A program made the translations under genes and the position numbers. The notes beneath the pieces were generated by a model. The model saw nothing but the letters and a program-made list of their open reading frames with translations. It did not search any database and was not told where the DNA came from. Shown in pieces: positions 12,601 through 22,672 of a stretch of DNA of 64,000 nucleotides. The DNA lies in the NCBI GenBank assembly GCA_030789695.1, contig CM061139.1, positions 200,853,641 through 200,917,640 on the forward strand, in the 5' to 3' direction. Position 1 is the stretch's first letter, and each line of letters starts with the position of its first letter. Source of the stretch: Scilla litardierei (lineage: Eukaryota; Streptophyta; Magnoliopsida; Asparagales; Asparagaceae).

Positions 12601-15600
12601 CAAGTGGCTCTCGACTCTTGGGGGTGACGAGGCCGGAAGGGCCCTAGGGAGGTTGGTGTGGTTTTGGCGAGGCCGGGGAACCTCGGGAGGCGGCATAGCT
12701 TTGAAGAGGGTAGTGCCCTATGGAGGCGACAACAATGCAGACGATGTGCGCCTCACGTTTGCCTGGTCCGCAAACAACCCCTTGTCGCTTGGGGTGAGGC
12801 AGAGCGAGCAACTACTGGGGGGGACAGTGAGCGTGGTGATGTGCGGATCTCGCACGCCTGGGCTGTAAATGACCCCCGAGCCTTGGGGGTGAGTTGGAGG
12901 GCGGTTTTCCCGGGGGAGGCGTTGGAGGACGGTTTTCCCGGGGGAGGCGTTGGCGACATCGCGTCAGCTCGGAGGGGCACGTACATGAGCGGACTCCCTT
13001 GGGGAGGCAGTGACGAGGTCGCTGAGGCCTGGCAAGGCGCGTACGGGAGCGGAATTCCCTGGTGAGGCCGTGGTGAAGCTGCTGGGGCCCAGCAAGGCAC
13101 GTACGGGGACAGTCTCTTGGGGAGGCGTCGGCGAAGCTGCTGGGGCCTGGCGGGGTTTCGACGAGGGTGGGGAGGCCCGTGGCTCTTTGACGAGACTTGC
13201 AGATGCCGGTGAAGGTTCGACGATGGTGCAGGGGGCCTGCGGAGTTCGACGAAGGTGGGGGTGGCCCGCGGTGGTTCGAAAATGGTAAAGGAGGCCCAGG
13301 GCTTCGACGAGAGGGGAGAGGTCCGTAGGACCTCGAGGATGCCGTGGGAGGCCGACAATGCTTTGAGAAGGTTAGGCAAACGGCGGCGCGACGAGGAGAG
13401 TTCCAATGGGGGATTTCAGGGGTCCTACAGCTTCAAATTTGAACGCATACCAATAAATTGTGTAGCCCAGATTCGAGCAGGGCAGGGCCGACTCATGAAT
13501 TTTGGAAGCCGAAGATGTCTTTTTTTGAGGGAGACAACGCCTATGGATAGGTGTACCACGTTGAACGATATTTCCATAGTTAACAAACTTACAGATGAAG
13601 AAAAGTTGATGGCGGGGCCTTATATTTGGAAGGGAAAGTGTTAGCATGGTTCTAATGGAGAGAGAAGCGACAACTTGTGCGATCTTAGGGGAATTTAAAG
13701 ATTGCCTTCTAGAATGGTTTCGTGATACTCAGGGTGGTGATCACCACGAACATCTAGTCGCACTCAAGAGCAAAAGGGGACAATCATGGTGTATAGGGAG
13801 AGGTTCGAGTTGCTCTCGGGCTGAGTGAGAGTGATATCGGAAGTGGTATTGGAAGGAAACTTCATGAAAGAGCTCAAGGTAGACATTTGAGCTGAACTAT
13901 GCCTTTGAGGCCAAGGGGCTATGTGAAAAGATATAGATGACACAGATGATCGAGGACATGAACATAGCGGAGCAACGCGACGCATCGAGCGGGTTCATTT
14001 CTCGTACCAATGTCACGATGGAGGGACAGAAGATACAAGCCAGAGGGTTTAGACAAGACAACTCAGGACATGAACAGTGAGATGTGATCCAAAAATAGGT
14101 TTAAACGTCGTATGGAGACAGAGATACAAAATAAGCGCACGAATAGGTTGTGTTTTCGTTGTGAAGAGAAGTTTGTTCCAGAACATCGCTGTCGAGATGG
14201 TGCCCTCCAGGTTTTGATTATCAGTGTTAACGAAGACGAGGGCGTAACAGCTGAGGGGGAAGAAGTAGGAGAGGACGCGCAGTCTTATTTGGAACAAGAC
14301 GTGACGTGGGGGCCAATCAGCGCAATCCAGCAGCAGTTTTCAGAATTACACCTTGAGGACAAGATGTCTCGTTGGAAGGAGTGTAATGTTAGGCCGGTTA
14401 TTGCATACGGACGGAGGCGCGAAACCACAAGGAAAACCTAAGAATTGGTAGTTTGGTAATTTTGGCTGATTACCTAATTAGGGAGTGTTTTGTTATAAAT
14501 AATGGAGAAAGATCATGAGGGTTTATGCTGATATTGTGATAAATTAGCAGCCTATTAGTTAGCTTAGATTATTTGGAGAGAAGTAGCATTCCTTTTGACT
14601 TGGAGGCCGTATCTTGTTAGATCCAGCCTTAATCAATAAAAATATCATCGTTTCCCCCCTAATTTTGCCCTAGTTCTTATCAAGCAGAAGAGTCATTAAT
14701 ACCCTCGTCTTTGAGCTTAGAATCTATGTTTGATGACTGTGTTGGTCCCCATGGACTCGAGAACAGTGCACCATACTAGGCATCGAGAGCATGCACAAAA
14801 AGTTAATTACAAATTTGAGGGAAATGAGAAGATTCATCTGGAGATTAGGCGGGAGAAGGCTAGGAGAAATGCTGACAAGAAGAAGCAAGCGAGTCTGGAG
14901 AGACATAGTTGTGCAAGAGAGAAAGCAGTGGGTGAATATCGTGATTTTAGGGGGAAAGTAGAGGAAGTTGAGGTCTGAGGAATCGGTGGTGAAAGCTGAA
15001 CTATTTCAGTTTAAAGAATAGATGGAGACATTGAGACGGAGCCGTGCAATTGAAATGAGAGGAAGTAAACATCGCAACGTGAAACAGTGCAGTCCCATGA
15101 AGCGAGGAAGAAGACATTGCATACGGAAACCATGCAGTCCAATGAAGTGAGGAAGAAGACATTGCATATGGAAACCATGCAGTCCAATGGAGAAAGTAAG
15201 AAGACACAGCAGGGGTGATCAACCCTCAAAAGTCTACAAAGTATAGATCATAAATGATGCAGATTAGGAACATTTCAAGAAGAGTACAATCAGTAGAAGA
15301 ACAAGAAGTGGAGATTTCTAATAAGAGGAGGGAGGTCTAGACGAAAAAGGCCACGGTAGAGAATACCTCATTAGAAACTGATGTGCATGTCTGTGTTATT
15401 GATGCAGAATTTGGCAAGCTTGCAATTAGAGGTCATGGGTAGGATCATGAAGAATAAGACGTGATCAAGGACTTGATCTAAGTTACCGGCTATGTTGTGT
15501 ATCAGGGTTTGCAATTTCTGCTCTTCAAGTTAAACCAAATTTCAGGTTCAGTTGATTAGGGTATGGCTAGAGCTTACTTCTAGGGTGCCAGGTTCAAATG

Positions 15601-18600
15601 CAAATAAAGCAACAAATTGGATGAATAAATCCGAAAACTCCCTTTCTTTGGTATAAAAGAACAAATAAATTTAAACTATGGAAAGCATGAAGAGTAGAAA
15701 GAATGAAAGCGTTGAGAAGTGATTGTTGAACTGGCATATGCACCCGCAATTAAAATGATATGAAAATTAGTCCTATTCCTAGACCTGCAAACCGGTAGTT
15801 TTGTCAATCCATGCATAACTAGTTCATTGCATTGTGTAGTGTCTAGTATGAGTTTGTAGTGCTTACTTTTGTATTCATTACATTTAATTTTTTAATTATA
15901 ATAGGTAATTCTTGCTACGTTACTAGTTCTGGTGCATGACAGAAATATGCATTGTTTTAAAATTTTATAATGTTGTCGTAGCTGACAATTACAATGCTAC
16001 ATTTATTATGAATTTTATCAATTTTTATACATTTGAGTTTGAGGTATATATATTTTCATCAGCTATGGTTCCTCCAAGTCCTGACATGTTGCAGGACAAC
16101 CTCTATGCAATGTAGGATCCCTGCAGACACTATCAGCCTATCTTCTAATCAGAACCTTGGGTATGGCAAGTAACTAAATTTTATTTTATATACATCATGA
16201 AAAATAGTATTTTGATCTTGAAGCAACTATCAAATTCATGACCAAGTGTTGAAGCGTAGAAACAACAAGACATTGAAACCTAGGAAGAACTTATAAATTG
16301 AAAAGGCTTAATTGTCCTATTCGGACCCATTAAGCATGGTTACTGGCATAAGCCTCGGATAGGATGCCAAATGGGACTGGTCAGGTCATGGTCAGGTCAA
16401 ACTTAGGTCAAGTTTGACCCGATGAGATAACAGTAGACCCAAATCTGACCCAAATCTGACCTGAATTAAATCCGGATCAAGTATCCTTAACTCATACCCG
16501 ACTTGAAATAATCCATGGCATCCGTACCTGATTGGCTTTACCTGGCAGGACGAGTACGGTCGGGTTGTGTACAAATAAAATGTTACTTCCGCAACTAAAC
16601 AGATAAAACACTATCCCTAATTTTGAGGTTTATTAGAAAGCACTCACATATTTATCGTCAAAAGACTAATTTTACATGTAAATGAATAGACTACAATGAA
16701 GAAGCTATTAGGACAAGGAAGATTAATTCTTCCCCCAACAAAATCACAACTATTGAAATTCTGTTCAAACCTTAGAACCTAAAGATTTAAACAAGAAAAC
16801 CAGACCAAGCATCTGAGATCTAATCAGCGGATTAAGCTCCTCATCAACAATGATGAAATTTCTGGAGTGTTACGGAGCCCTTAACTTCTTCCTAATGTGG
16901 TAGTTGTGGTGGAGCTGGTAGATTTGTTCAAGGATCCGCTTCGCCTCCTCGATGATGGTGTCCCCGTCACCCTATGACTCAGCACGGAATGATCAAAGCA
17001 AAGAGAATTATAAAAGCAATCATCATGAGAATACATATTAAAACCTAGAAATTTGGGGAATAAAGGAGGGGATTAGAGTTTATTTGTGTAGAAAATAAAG
17101 CGGAAGATCATGCTTAGGGACTTTGAGGTGGCTAGTTGAGGGAAATGAGAGGAGAGGGGATTCGGTTGTATTGCGCAGGGATTGTGGTTAAGTAGAAGAG
17201 GTTTTTATACCATGAGTGGGTCAGATGTCGGCTAAACCTGCATAAAATTATATTTATATCGGGTTGCATCTAAGTCAACACAGATCAACATTTTGGATCC
17301 ATCCCATCATATTATGCAGGTTAACAGGGTTAACTCAAATGCAACCCGAAACCATTTATGCCCATATTTATGCTCAAAAATTCGGGTAAGGTATAGGTTT
17401 GACCCGTCTGATTGGGTAGAAATTGCCATGCCTTAACACTACTATGAGGACACATAATTTCGTAAAAAGTATGACATGGGGGCATGGCAAAACATAATAT
17501 TTATAAATAAGAAAGAGTTAGTGCATATATGCATTCACACATGATACCCAAAGGCTCAGGCATCTATTTTAAATCATGACTAAATTTTAAAAAAACCCTT
17601 GTTTGACGTGTTTTGAAGAACCCCCTTTTAACTTTTTCCCCCTTCTTTAGACACATTCCTGAACTTTTGCTTTTCCAAAAAACCACTCCATGGTGTTAGA
17701 TATTTAAAACTTTTTAAATTTTAAAAATACTAAAAAATAATTAATCCATCATCGGATATTGAAAAAAAATTAATTATTTAAAAAATATTTAAAATTTAAG
17801 GGAGAGATATTTCATGAAGAAAATATTTTTAAAAAAATGATCTTACAATATTACGGGCCGTTAAGGGAAAAAGCATAAGTTCAGGAGGTTTAGAGCACAA
17901 AAAGTCCAAGGATGTTTCTTCAAAACACCTCCTACTGAAGGGGGTTCTTGAATTTTAGCTTCTATTCATTAAGTAACATAAAATGATAGAAAACTATCAC
18001 ATTTATGAATTTGCAAGAGTCAGTCTTTGGCTCTTTAATTTTATATACGGTAGCTTTACATATCTCATTTTTAGCTCGAAACATATCTAAACTCATAGTT
18101 TTATACGAGTTAATATGTAGTTTGACAACATTTTTCATAAAGCTTAATCATTGAAATATTGATACATATAAATAAACATTTCAAATATATAAAAACATAT
18201 GATGTGAACCAAAGTGTCTGAGTTATATATGACGTCCACATGAAGTTCTCGACAAGTGCTCTAAAAAGTATCCAAGAAGTGTCCAAACAGTGGCGGAAGT
18301 GGCGGCATGTTCAGCATCGGTACGGCTACATATTAAAGCACCCCTAGATCGGACCAAATCCTAAATCAAATAAAACAACCTAACTCTAAATCAATTTTTT
18401 ATGATACTAAAATTAATTAACTAGTGATCTTTCATCAATATTGAATTGAACATATATTCTTGAAAAATAAATTGGGTGTTGTAAGATTTTTGCACCAAAA
18501 CTTGTTTTCTTCATACTTCATCTTCAGTCTCCATTAGTCATTGCCAGTGAAAGCCTTTTCTTGGATGCCTTGCATTATTGAAGACTTGAAAGCAAGGGGA

Positions 18601-20006
18601 GATGAAAGGGGAGACAACAAAAGAGAAGTCAAAAGTATTGGGAAGATGACAAGTGTCTGTAGACGTTCGTTTAATTTAATTTAAGTTTGCTTTTTTACAT
18701 GCTAGTTTTGACAACAATTTCCTTTGTTAGTTTGTACAAGTTGCTTTATTTATTCCTTACCTGTCATAAACCATGAGAAAGCTCATTCTGGAATGTCGTT
18801 GAGTCTATGAGCATTGTGATGTGTCATCTTTTCTTAATACTTGGTCCATTATTGTTTTCTTCGACGCATATTCACCAGTTTGCTTATGTGGTACAAGTCT
18901 TCTTTTATTCGGTCAGATTGGTTTTGTACCAAGTCAGACGGTATTCATCCAAATATGCAATTGGGCATGGGTCTAGTTTCGAATGCCTTCTGTGCCAAAA
19001 AGGATTAAAGAAATATATATTAAAAGAACAAAGTTCTAAAACGATCTTTATCAACTCAAATTGTGAAGATAAACATTCTTTCTGTTTTTCCCCTCCTCGA
19101 GACAACTACATGATGCTCTCTTGGCAGTTCAACTTTATTATTCTATGCGGGAGCACAAACATGCATGGACTAAACATGAATATAAATGGATTAAGGAGCA
19201 AGTGTATGGCTTTAACAAAAGGTTTTCGAAATCCTTGTTATATCAGTTTTCCCATTTGAATCTAGTCTTTTATTAGCATGTCGAATCAGGTCCAGCTTTT
19301 TCACACATTACTATTTATAGCCAAATTTTATACATCAAAATATGGTATAGTAGAAAAAAGAAAGAACATTGGCTACTTTTTTTTTCTGTAGTACACTAAC
19401 CGGATGAAAACGATGTTGCCTTTTGAAGGTTTGGCCTATTGTTCCTCCCTCAAGGAGCTGTATTTAGCAGGTAACAAGATCGGCGAGGTAGAAGGCCTTC
19501 ACCGCCTCCTCAAACTTAACATCCTAGACATGCGGGGCAATAAGATCTCTACCGCCAAAGGCCTTGGCCAGCTCGCAGCCAATTACAGTTCCATGCAAGC
19601 AATCAACCTTGATGGGAACCCCGCCCAGCGAAACGTAGGCGACGAGCACCTGAAGAAATACCTTCTGAGTCTCCTCCCAAAGCTTGTTTACTACAACAGG
19701 CATGCCATCAAAGCTAGCGGCACGAAAGAGATATCAGACCGTCCATCTCGATCAGCTTCTAGAGCAGATCTTAAGCCCCCGCGAAGAGGGTCCTCCCATG
19801 GCTCAGGCCTTTACAAGTCAGCATTAAGCCAAAGTCGGACGAGCCATGCTGCTGGGAAGCTGTCCAAAAGCCGAGAGAGTTGTCATGCACGCCGGCCGCC
19901 TATGGGATCGAAACCAGCCTGTTATGTTCCAGAGGCGGAGAAGAAGCATGCGAGTCTGCAACCCAGTAATCCTATCAGACGAAGCCGGAGTGTGGGTACC
20001 CTTTGA
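3642..20006 (+). CDS. Leucine-rich repeat protein, dynein light chain 1-like (Arabidopsis At4g03260 type)
   Basis: Four exons joined by canonical GT-AG introns: 3642-3692, 3796-5227, 5384-5530 and 19429-20006, total 2208 nt, 735 residues plus stop. Exon 1 encodes MGRFSCFSTPSLYQRPK, matching the conserved MxRFSCF start of the family, and ends at a strong GTAAGT donor. Exon 2 is a long acidic Ser-rich region with the family motifs KKSQSLGS, RSWSV and KRIEEWISQIDVENG, then enters the LRRs. Residues from about 470 to 650 hold six or more SDS22-like repeats (LRVLNLSGN, LQMLNLSKNNI, LRILDLSYNRI, LKELYLAGNKI). The splice phases (1 at 5227, 1 at 5530) restore SGNSI-VRITPG and RIGHG-LAYCSS exactly as in relatives. 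The tail is Ser/Arg/Lys rich. Family members are unstudied or loosely called outer-arm dynein light chain 1 proteins. A cytoskeletal or scaffold role is inference. The last intron is 13,898 bp and full of transposons, so expression should be checked. Confidence 0.85.
5712..5956 (-). mobile_element. Small Helitron in intron 3 of the LRR gene
   Basis: On the minus strand it starts TCTATTTTACAAATGAGG at 5956 and ends with hairpin GTGCCC/GGGCAC plus GGTTATGACTAG at 5712, 245 bp. The host bases are A before and T after, the canonical Helitron A/T target. Two further start-like copies lie inside: TCTATAATACAAATGAGC at 5878 and TCTATTATAATCAAATGAA at 5856, each also preceded by A on the minus strand. 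No coding capacity. Confidence 0.8.
5957..6539. other. Intronic sequence, nothing recognised
   Basis: AT-rich intron 3 sequence of the LRR gene between the Helitron and the 1.4-kb repeat array. I see no ORF, LTR or terminal inverted repeat. Confidence 0.5.
7440..7865 (+). pseudogene. Repeat-borne ORF, 141 codons, unknown
   Basis: Open frame from ATG 7440 in unit 1 of the array: Lys-rich 15-residue repeats (for example KGKETSQKGTLQLKG), then a tail with EISRTVYVSVKRREVQ and ETDVLASVIDTEFSKPAIRYH. The equivalent tail in unit 2 (about 9050-9290) and unit 3 (about 15250-15470) is recognisably the same peptide but broken by stops and frame changes. This argues for a once-coding repeat rather than a working gene. 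Function unknown. Confidence 0.3.
9531..10464 (+). repeat. Tandem duplication of ~470 bp within the LINE fragment
   Basis: The sequence starting ATGTGCATGTGTGTGTGTAA at 9531 recurs at 10002 and both copies run to the phrase GTGGCCCCCTATA. Copy 1 is 9531-10001 and copy 2 about 10002-10464. They differ by only a few substitutions and small indels, so this duplication is much younger than the LINE itself. Confidence 0.85.
9531..10906 (+). mobile_element. LINE (non-LTR retrotransposon) 3' fragment with internal duplication
   Basis: Broken frames translate to the C-terminal reverse-transcriptase region of plant LINEs: YLGSVNQDD, HRIKIGWLK, a VLCGW-like stretch, KFYKVAIRPTLLYGTE, VAEMQMLWW, and further on LRWFGHI-like and RPKKIWKE-like pieces near 10490-10600. 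It lacks the 5' half including the main RT catalytic motif and has many stops. It ends in a short (GAT)n run at about 10888-10906, a typical non-LTR tail. It sits inside unit 3 of the 1.4-kb array. Confidence 0.7.
11631..14682 (+). mobile_element. Ty3/gypsy-related LTR element with gag but no pol
   Basis: LTRs at 11631-11920 (290 bp) and 14387-14682 (296 bp) both start TGTTAGGC and end TTCTTATCA. The 5-bp TSD AGCAG flanks both sides (11626-11630 and 14683-14687). A PBS-like TTGGTGTCAAAGTC follows the 5' LTR. The interior starts with a gag-like N-terminus (ATG near 11947, KKVDALEKKIENEVDILKN coiled coil). It then has about 1.3 kb of GC-rich repetitive DNA, and a decayed gag C-terminus with a zinc-knuckle-like CFRCEEKFVPEHRC (about 14149-14190). 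No protease, RT or integrase is visible in about 2.47 kb, so it depends on another element (TR-GAG or LARD type). Confidence 0.85.
12110..13430. repeat. GC-rich degenerate ~60-bp repeats inside the gypsy element
   Basis: Base composition jumps sharply from the AT-rich surroundings. Imperfect units are visible, for example GCACGTACATGAGCGGACTC, GCGCGTACGGGAGCGGAAT and GCACGTACGGGGACAGTCTC within 12970-13110, and CGTGCCAGGGTCATAAAAGA against CGTGCCAGGGCCATAGAGG near 12365-12430. Overlapping ORFs of up to 217 codons in several frames are a by-product of high GC. It replaces the middle of gag and may be an acquired segment, but its source is unknown. Confidence 0.6.
15030..15205 (+). repeat. 45-bp minisatellite (right arm of unit 3)
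   Basis: Three to four copies of a 45-bp unit containing ACCATGCAGTCCAATGAAG and GAGGAAGAAGACATTGCATA. The last two copies are nearly identical. The same unit in inverse orientation forms the left arms at about 6995-7130, 8410-8580 and 11150-11340. Confidence 0.8.
15566..16330. other. Intronic sequence, nothing recognised
   Basis: AT-rich intron 3 sequence between the repeat array and the next inverted-repeat element. No ORF or repeat boundary could be supported. Confidence 0.5.
16331..17435. mobile_element. Candidate hAT-like non-autonomous transposon
   Basis: The left edge TAAGCATGGTTACT and the reverse complement of the right edge TTAAGGCATGGCAATTTCT are similar. Subterminal zones on both sides are rich in GGGTCA/TGACCC words, as in other plant hAT MITEs. 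The terminal repeats are imperfect and I could not define an 8-bp TSD, so both boundaries and class are tentative. No transposase frame. Confidence 0.35.
17580..17958. mobile_element. Foldback/MITE element in LRR intron 3
   Basis: The two ends are imperfect inverted repeats over more than 100 bp. The left arm has AAACCCTTGTTTGACGTG, GTTTTGAAGAACCCCC and CCTGAACTTTTGCTTTT. The right arm, reverse-complemented, has AGAACCCCCTTCAGTAGG, GTTTTGAAGAAACATCC and CCTGAACTTATGCTTTTTC. The AT-rich loop lies at about 17705-17855. TSD unclear and family not assigned. Confidence 0.6.
17959..19428. other. 3' end of the giant LRR intron
   Basis: AT-rich sequence leading to the acceptor TTTTGAAG at 19421-19428. 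The open frame at 18807-19259 has no family features and lies inside the intron. No other feature seen. Confidence 0.5.
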
Positions 20007-20835
20007 AATCTTTTCCATTTAGCAGGACACCAATAATCTCAAGCGAGAAACACTTGGTACATTGAGTCGTTATGGTTGCGTTCTTGTTTTCAAGTAATTA
20101 GACAATTTGTGGGTTGTTTTGATGCTTACTGGAGCGTAGACTGCAGCGTAGGCTTATCATTTGAATTTTTGTTTTGATGCTTACTGGAGCTTTGAAGAGC
20201 TTCATGTATGATTTAGGTGCAAATCTGCATCTAATCTTACAGTGCTATGAACGGCTGGTGCGTCTCCTAACAGAGAATTTAGTCATTATCGGATGATCGA
20301 TTGGAATGCTATCGTTTAGGGTAAGTTCAGTTTAAGGGGGCAACATAAAATTTGCAGCAAGGGCTCTCCGGCAAATGCAAACTAGATGGGACGAGAGGGA
20401 GACCCCTGCTCAAGCTCCGGCACTGCACGAAGACAACGAGAACATGAGAGATGGAATGTCTTTGCTACTAGTTTGTTTTTCGTTTGGGGAGGGGGGTGGG
20501 GGATCTAGACCCAATGATAAGTGTAGATATCCCAACCCTAGTATACATCACTGTCTGTTTGTGTTAAGAAGAGATTATACAGATTGTAAACAATAAACCA
20601 TGTTGTCTACATGTCCACAAGTTATAACGATCAAAATCCATTTGTTATCCAAAGGACTCATTGTAAGGGGATGACTCAAGGACAAGACATCTATTTTTGA
20701 GAGGACTTTGAGGGGCACAAAAAATTGGCAAGCATAACAACACGAAGAATTACTACCTTCGCGGATAGAAATTTGACGCCCGACTCAATTCTGCACCCAA
20801 TTACGAGAGTGGATTGAGCTACTGGCCTCGGCCCA
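20007..20835 (+). other. 3' UTR and downstream flank of the LRR gene
   Basis: Follows the TGA at 20004-20006. A phrase of about 25 bp, GTTTTGATGCTTACTGGAGC, occurs twice (about 20116 and 20172). The polyadenylation site is not certain. There is no coding sequence and little other structure. Confidence 0.4.
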
Positions 20836-20843
20836 GCTGCATA

Positions 20844-21554
20844 TCAAGGTGACCATTCGGCCCGTGGGCCCGGGCCCGGGCCCGGGGTGTTGAACGGGCC
20901 TTGGGCCCGGCCCGGCCCGGCCCGTGGGTGTTGACCGGGCCTTGGACCCGGCCGGGCTTCCGCCCCACTGGGCCGGGCCTGGCAGGTCCAAGCCGCATCA
21001 AAATTGTACATGAACCTAATCACAATCATGTATCAAAATTTGACTTATAGGAATCGAATAATAAGTTACCATTTGTTCATGACTGAATCATTAGTCATAA
21101 TGGACAATAATTACCATTGTTTTTAAAGTAAGCAAGTGAACACAATAGATTAATGACCGCATCAAAATTGTACATGCATGAACTAATAATAAGTTTCCAT
21201 TTATCAAATTTGGCCTTATATGGATCCATAATAATTTACCATTTATCAATAATTGATAAATAACCATAGCCGAATAATTAGCCATAATGGAGAACAATTA
21301 TCGTTCTTTTTAAGCAAGCAAGTGAATGTATTAAATATTTTCAAGCATACCTTAAACTATATTACGTAAAAATTATATATTGTGTGTAAATAATATTTTT
21401 TCTTTTTTGAAAGAATTTTTTAATGAATTTTAAAGGCTTATAAAGATTTTTTTATTTTTTAATTAAAAAAGCCCGGACCAGGCCAGGTCAGCTGGACAGG
21501 GCCGGGCTGTGACCGGTCAAAGCACGGCGGGCCGAAGGCCGATGGCCACCTTGA
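20844..21554. mobile_element. hAT-type MITE with GC-rich ends
   Basis: A perfect 8-bp TSD GCTGCATA lies at 20836-20843 and 21555-21562. The ends match as inverted repeats: TCAAGGTGACCATTCGGCC on the left and, reverse-complemented, TCAAGGTGGCCATCGGCC on the right. Subterminal regions are packed with GGCCCGGGCC-type words around an AT-rich core. The 711-bp length and absence of a transposase frame make it non-autonomous. The 8-bp TSD is the hAT superfamily signature. Confidence 0.85.
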
Positions 21555-21800
21555 GCTGCATACAATGCAAAAGCTCACTTACAGTGCCATATGCTCCTGG
21601 CAAGGGTCACCATAAACCTTGATACCAATCAAACACCATATTCTAAGATGTCTTTGACCAATAACCCTTAATATTTGAAACTAGTACCGAGACCTCCCAA
21701 GTTGCATCCAAATTGCTTGTTTCTAGGGGCCCAAGTACAACTCACCATATTATCAGCCAGTCAATCCATCGAGGGTCTCAATGCTAATCTCACAGGGTCT
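21555..21800. other. Intergenic, nothing recognised
   Basis: Short stretch between the hAT element and the probable 3' end of the minus-strand PHOS32-like gene. No feature supported. Confidence 0.4.
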
Positions 21801-22233
21801 ACATGTTGGTTTCGTAAGTGAAATCAGTCTCATATTCCACCCAAAAAAAGTATATCTGTAGCATACTTACCATTAACAATCGGTCATAAAGCAAAGAAGA
21901 ACAACAAACCAAAAGAGCAATAGCAACGCAGGTCCTGCCCATGGGATGACATAGCGCATTCACAAAGCCAATGCAACAAGTAATTGTGACAACCACTGAA
22001 AAGACACTGGCAATTCTCGACAACATAATCTCGCAATGAGAGCAGTATACCCTTCTGATGACAACCACAGAAATCCAAGGAATTTAAACGCTACAATAAA
22101 GACTCAACAATCATCCACTTTATGCACGGAAGATGACAGCATGCCAAAGGCAAGCAAAGCAGCATGTCTGAACTTCACAATACATGGGAATTCCTCAGTT
22201 TTCAGACCTCCATCAAGTGCCCATTTTCACCAT
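21800..22233 (-). other. Candidate 3'-terminal (UTR) exon of the PHOS32-like gene
   Basis: On the minus strand a very good acceptor, TTTCTTCCCTGCAG, ends at 22234, and the exon would begin ATGGTGAAAATGGGCAC at 22233. If exon 1 (phase 1) spliced directly here, translation would add DGENGHLMEV and stop at about 22202. If it follows the 45-nt exon at 22672-22628 it is untranslated. The 3' limit is arbitrary. No transcript evidence is available. Confidence 0.35.
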
Positions 22234-22627
22234 CTGCAGGGAAGAAAGAGATCCATGGTGGTCAGCCAACAAACGCGTTAACAAGCGTGTGATCTTATAA
22301 GTTCCAGGATATGGGCGGAAAAGAGGGGAAAAAAAGGAAACATGCAAGCGATCGTGATACATCTTGACCAATATACTCTTCAAGCTTGATAGCAGCATTG
22401 ATGTATATAAGCGGCTTATGTTTCAAGAATGGCCAAATAAATTTATTGGCTGCATGGTCGGATAAATTTCTCAGTTGCAGGCCACTAATTTACTCTTTTA
22501 TATAACTTCTTCAATCAGTGCTACTGGGATTCATACCCCCTTGTGTAACAAATAGGTACCAAGTATAAACGAACGCATAACAGCATTAATGCTTACTCTA
22601 CACAGAACCTAACTTTTTTTTGTTTAC

Positions 22628-22672
22628 CTTGGCCAAAGCGAGCAATACCATAAACAGATATTCATCAAGCAT
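22628..22672 (-). CDS. Candidate second exon carrying the PHOS32-like stop codon
   Basis: Minus-strand acceptor CATTGCTTTTGCAG precedes an exon starting ATGCTTGATGAA at 22672, and a donor AAG/GTAAAC follows at 22628. Joined in phase to exon 1 (43151), the codons become ...EEEQK-D-A-stop, with the stop at 22667-22665. PHOS-type proteins commonly end in a short K-D tail after an acidic EPEYxDA stretch, which supports this choice. The pairing implies a 20,478-bp intron. The alternative acceptor at 22234 cannot be excluded. Confidence 0.45.

Larger units (their letters stand above)
6540..15565. repeat. Array of three degenerate ~1.42-kb repeat units, interrupted by two retroelements
   Basis: A diagnostic block beginning CATGTTTCT..., then AAATAAAAG, AGTCCTGGGAG and ACATTCTTTATAAGTCAAT recurs at 6545, 7966 and (decayed) 9394, giving a period of about 1420-1430 bp. 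Each unit has a left arm of 45-bp minisatellite repeats in minus orientation, a central segment of about 280 bp, a right arm of the same minisatellite in plus orientation, and a tail ending GATTAGGGT-like. Unit 3 carries a LINE insertion (9531-about 10906) and an LTR element (11631-14682). The segments at 7440-7865 (141 codons) and the minus-strand 8586-8837 read as charged Lys/Arg/Glu-rich peptides with 15-residue repeats. I do not recognise a protein family. Confidence 0.75.

Noticed and set aside
12505..13406. Several overlapping ORFs up to 217 codons on both strands
   Set aside because: They arise in the GC-rich ~60-bp repeat block of the gypsy element, where stop codons are rare in all frames; compositions are Arg/Pro/Ala-rich without domains.
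18807..19259. 150-codon ORF upstream of the last LRR exon
   Set aside because: Lies within intron 3, has no similarity to the LRR family, and the exon junction works without it.
21799..22078. Minus-strand ORFs suggesting a small Cys-rich membrane protein
   Set aside because: They overlap the candidate 3' UTR exon, lack a convincing start and resemble no family; more likely untranslated.
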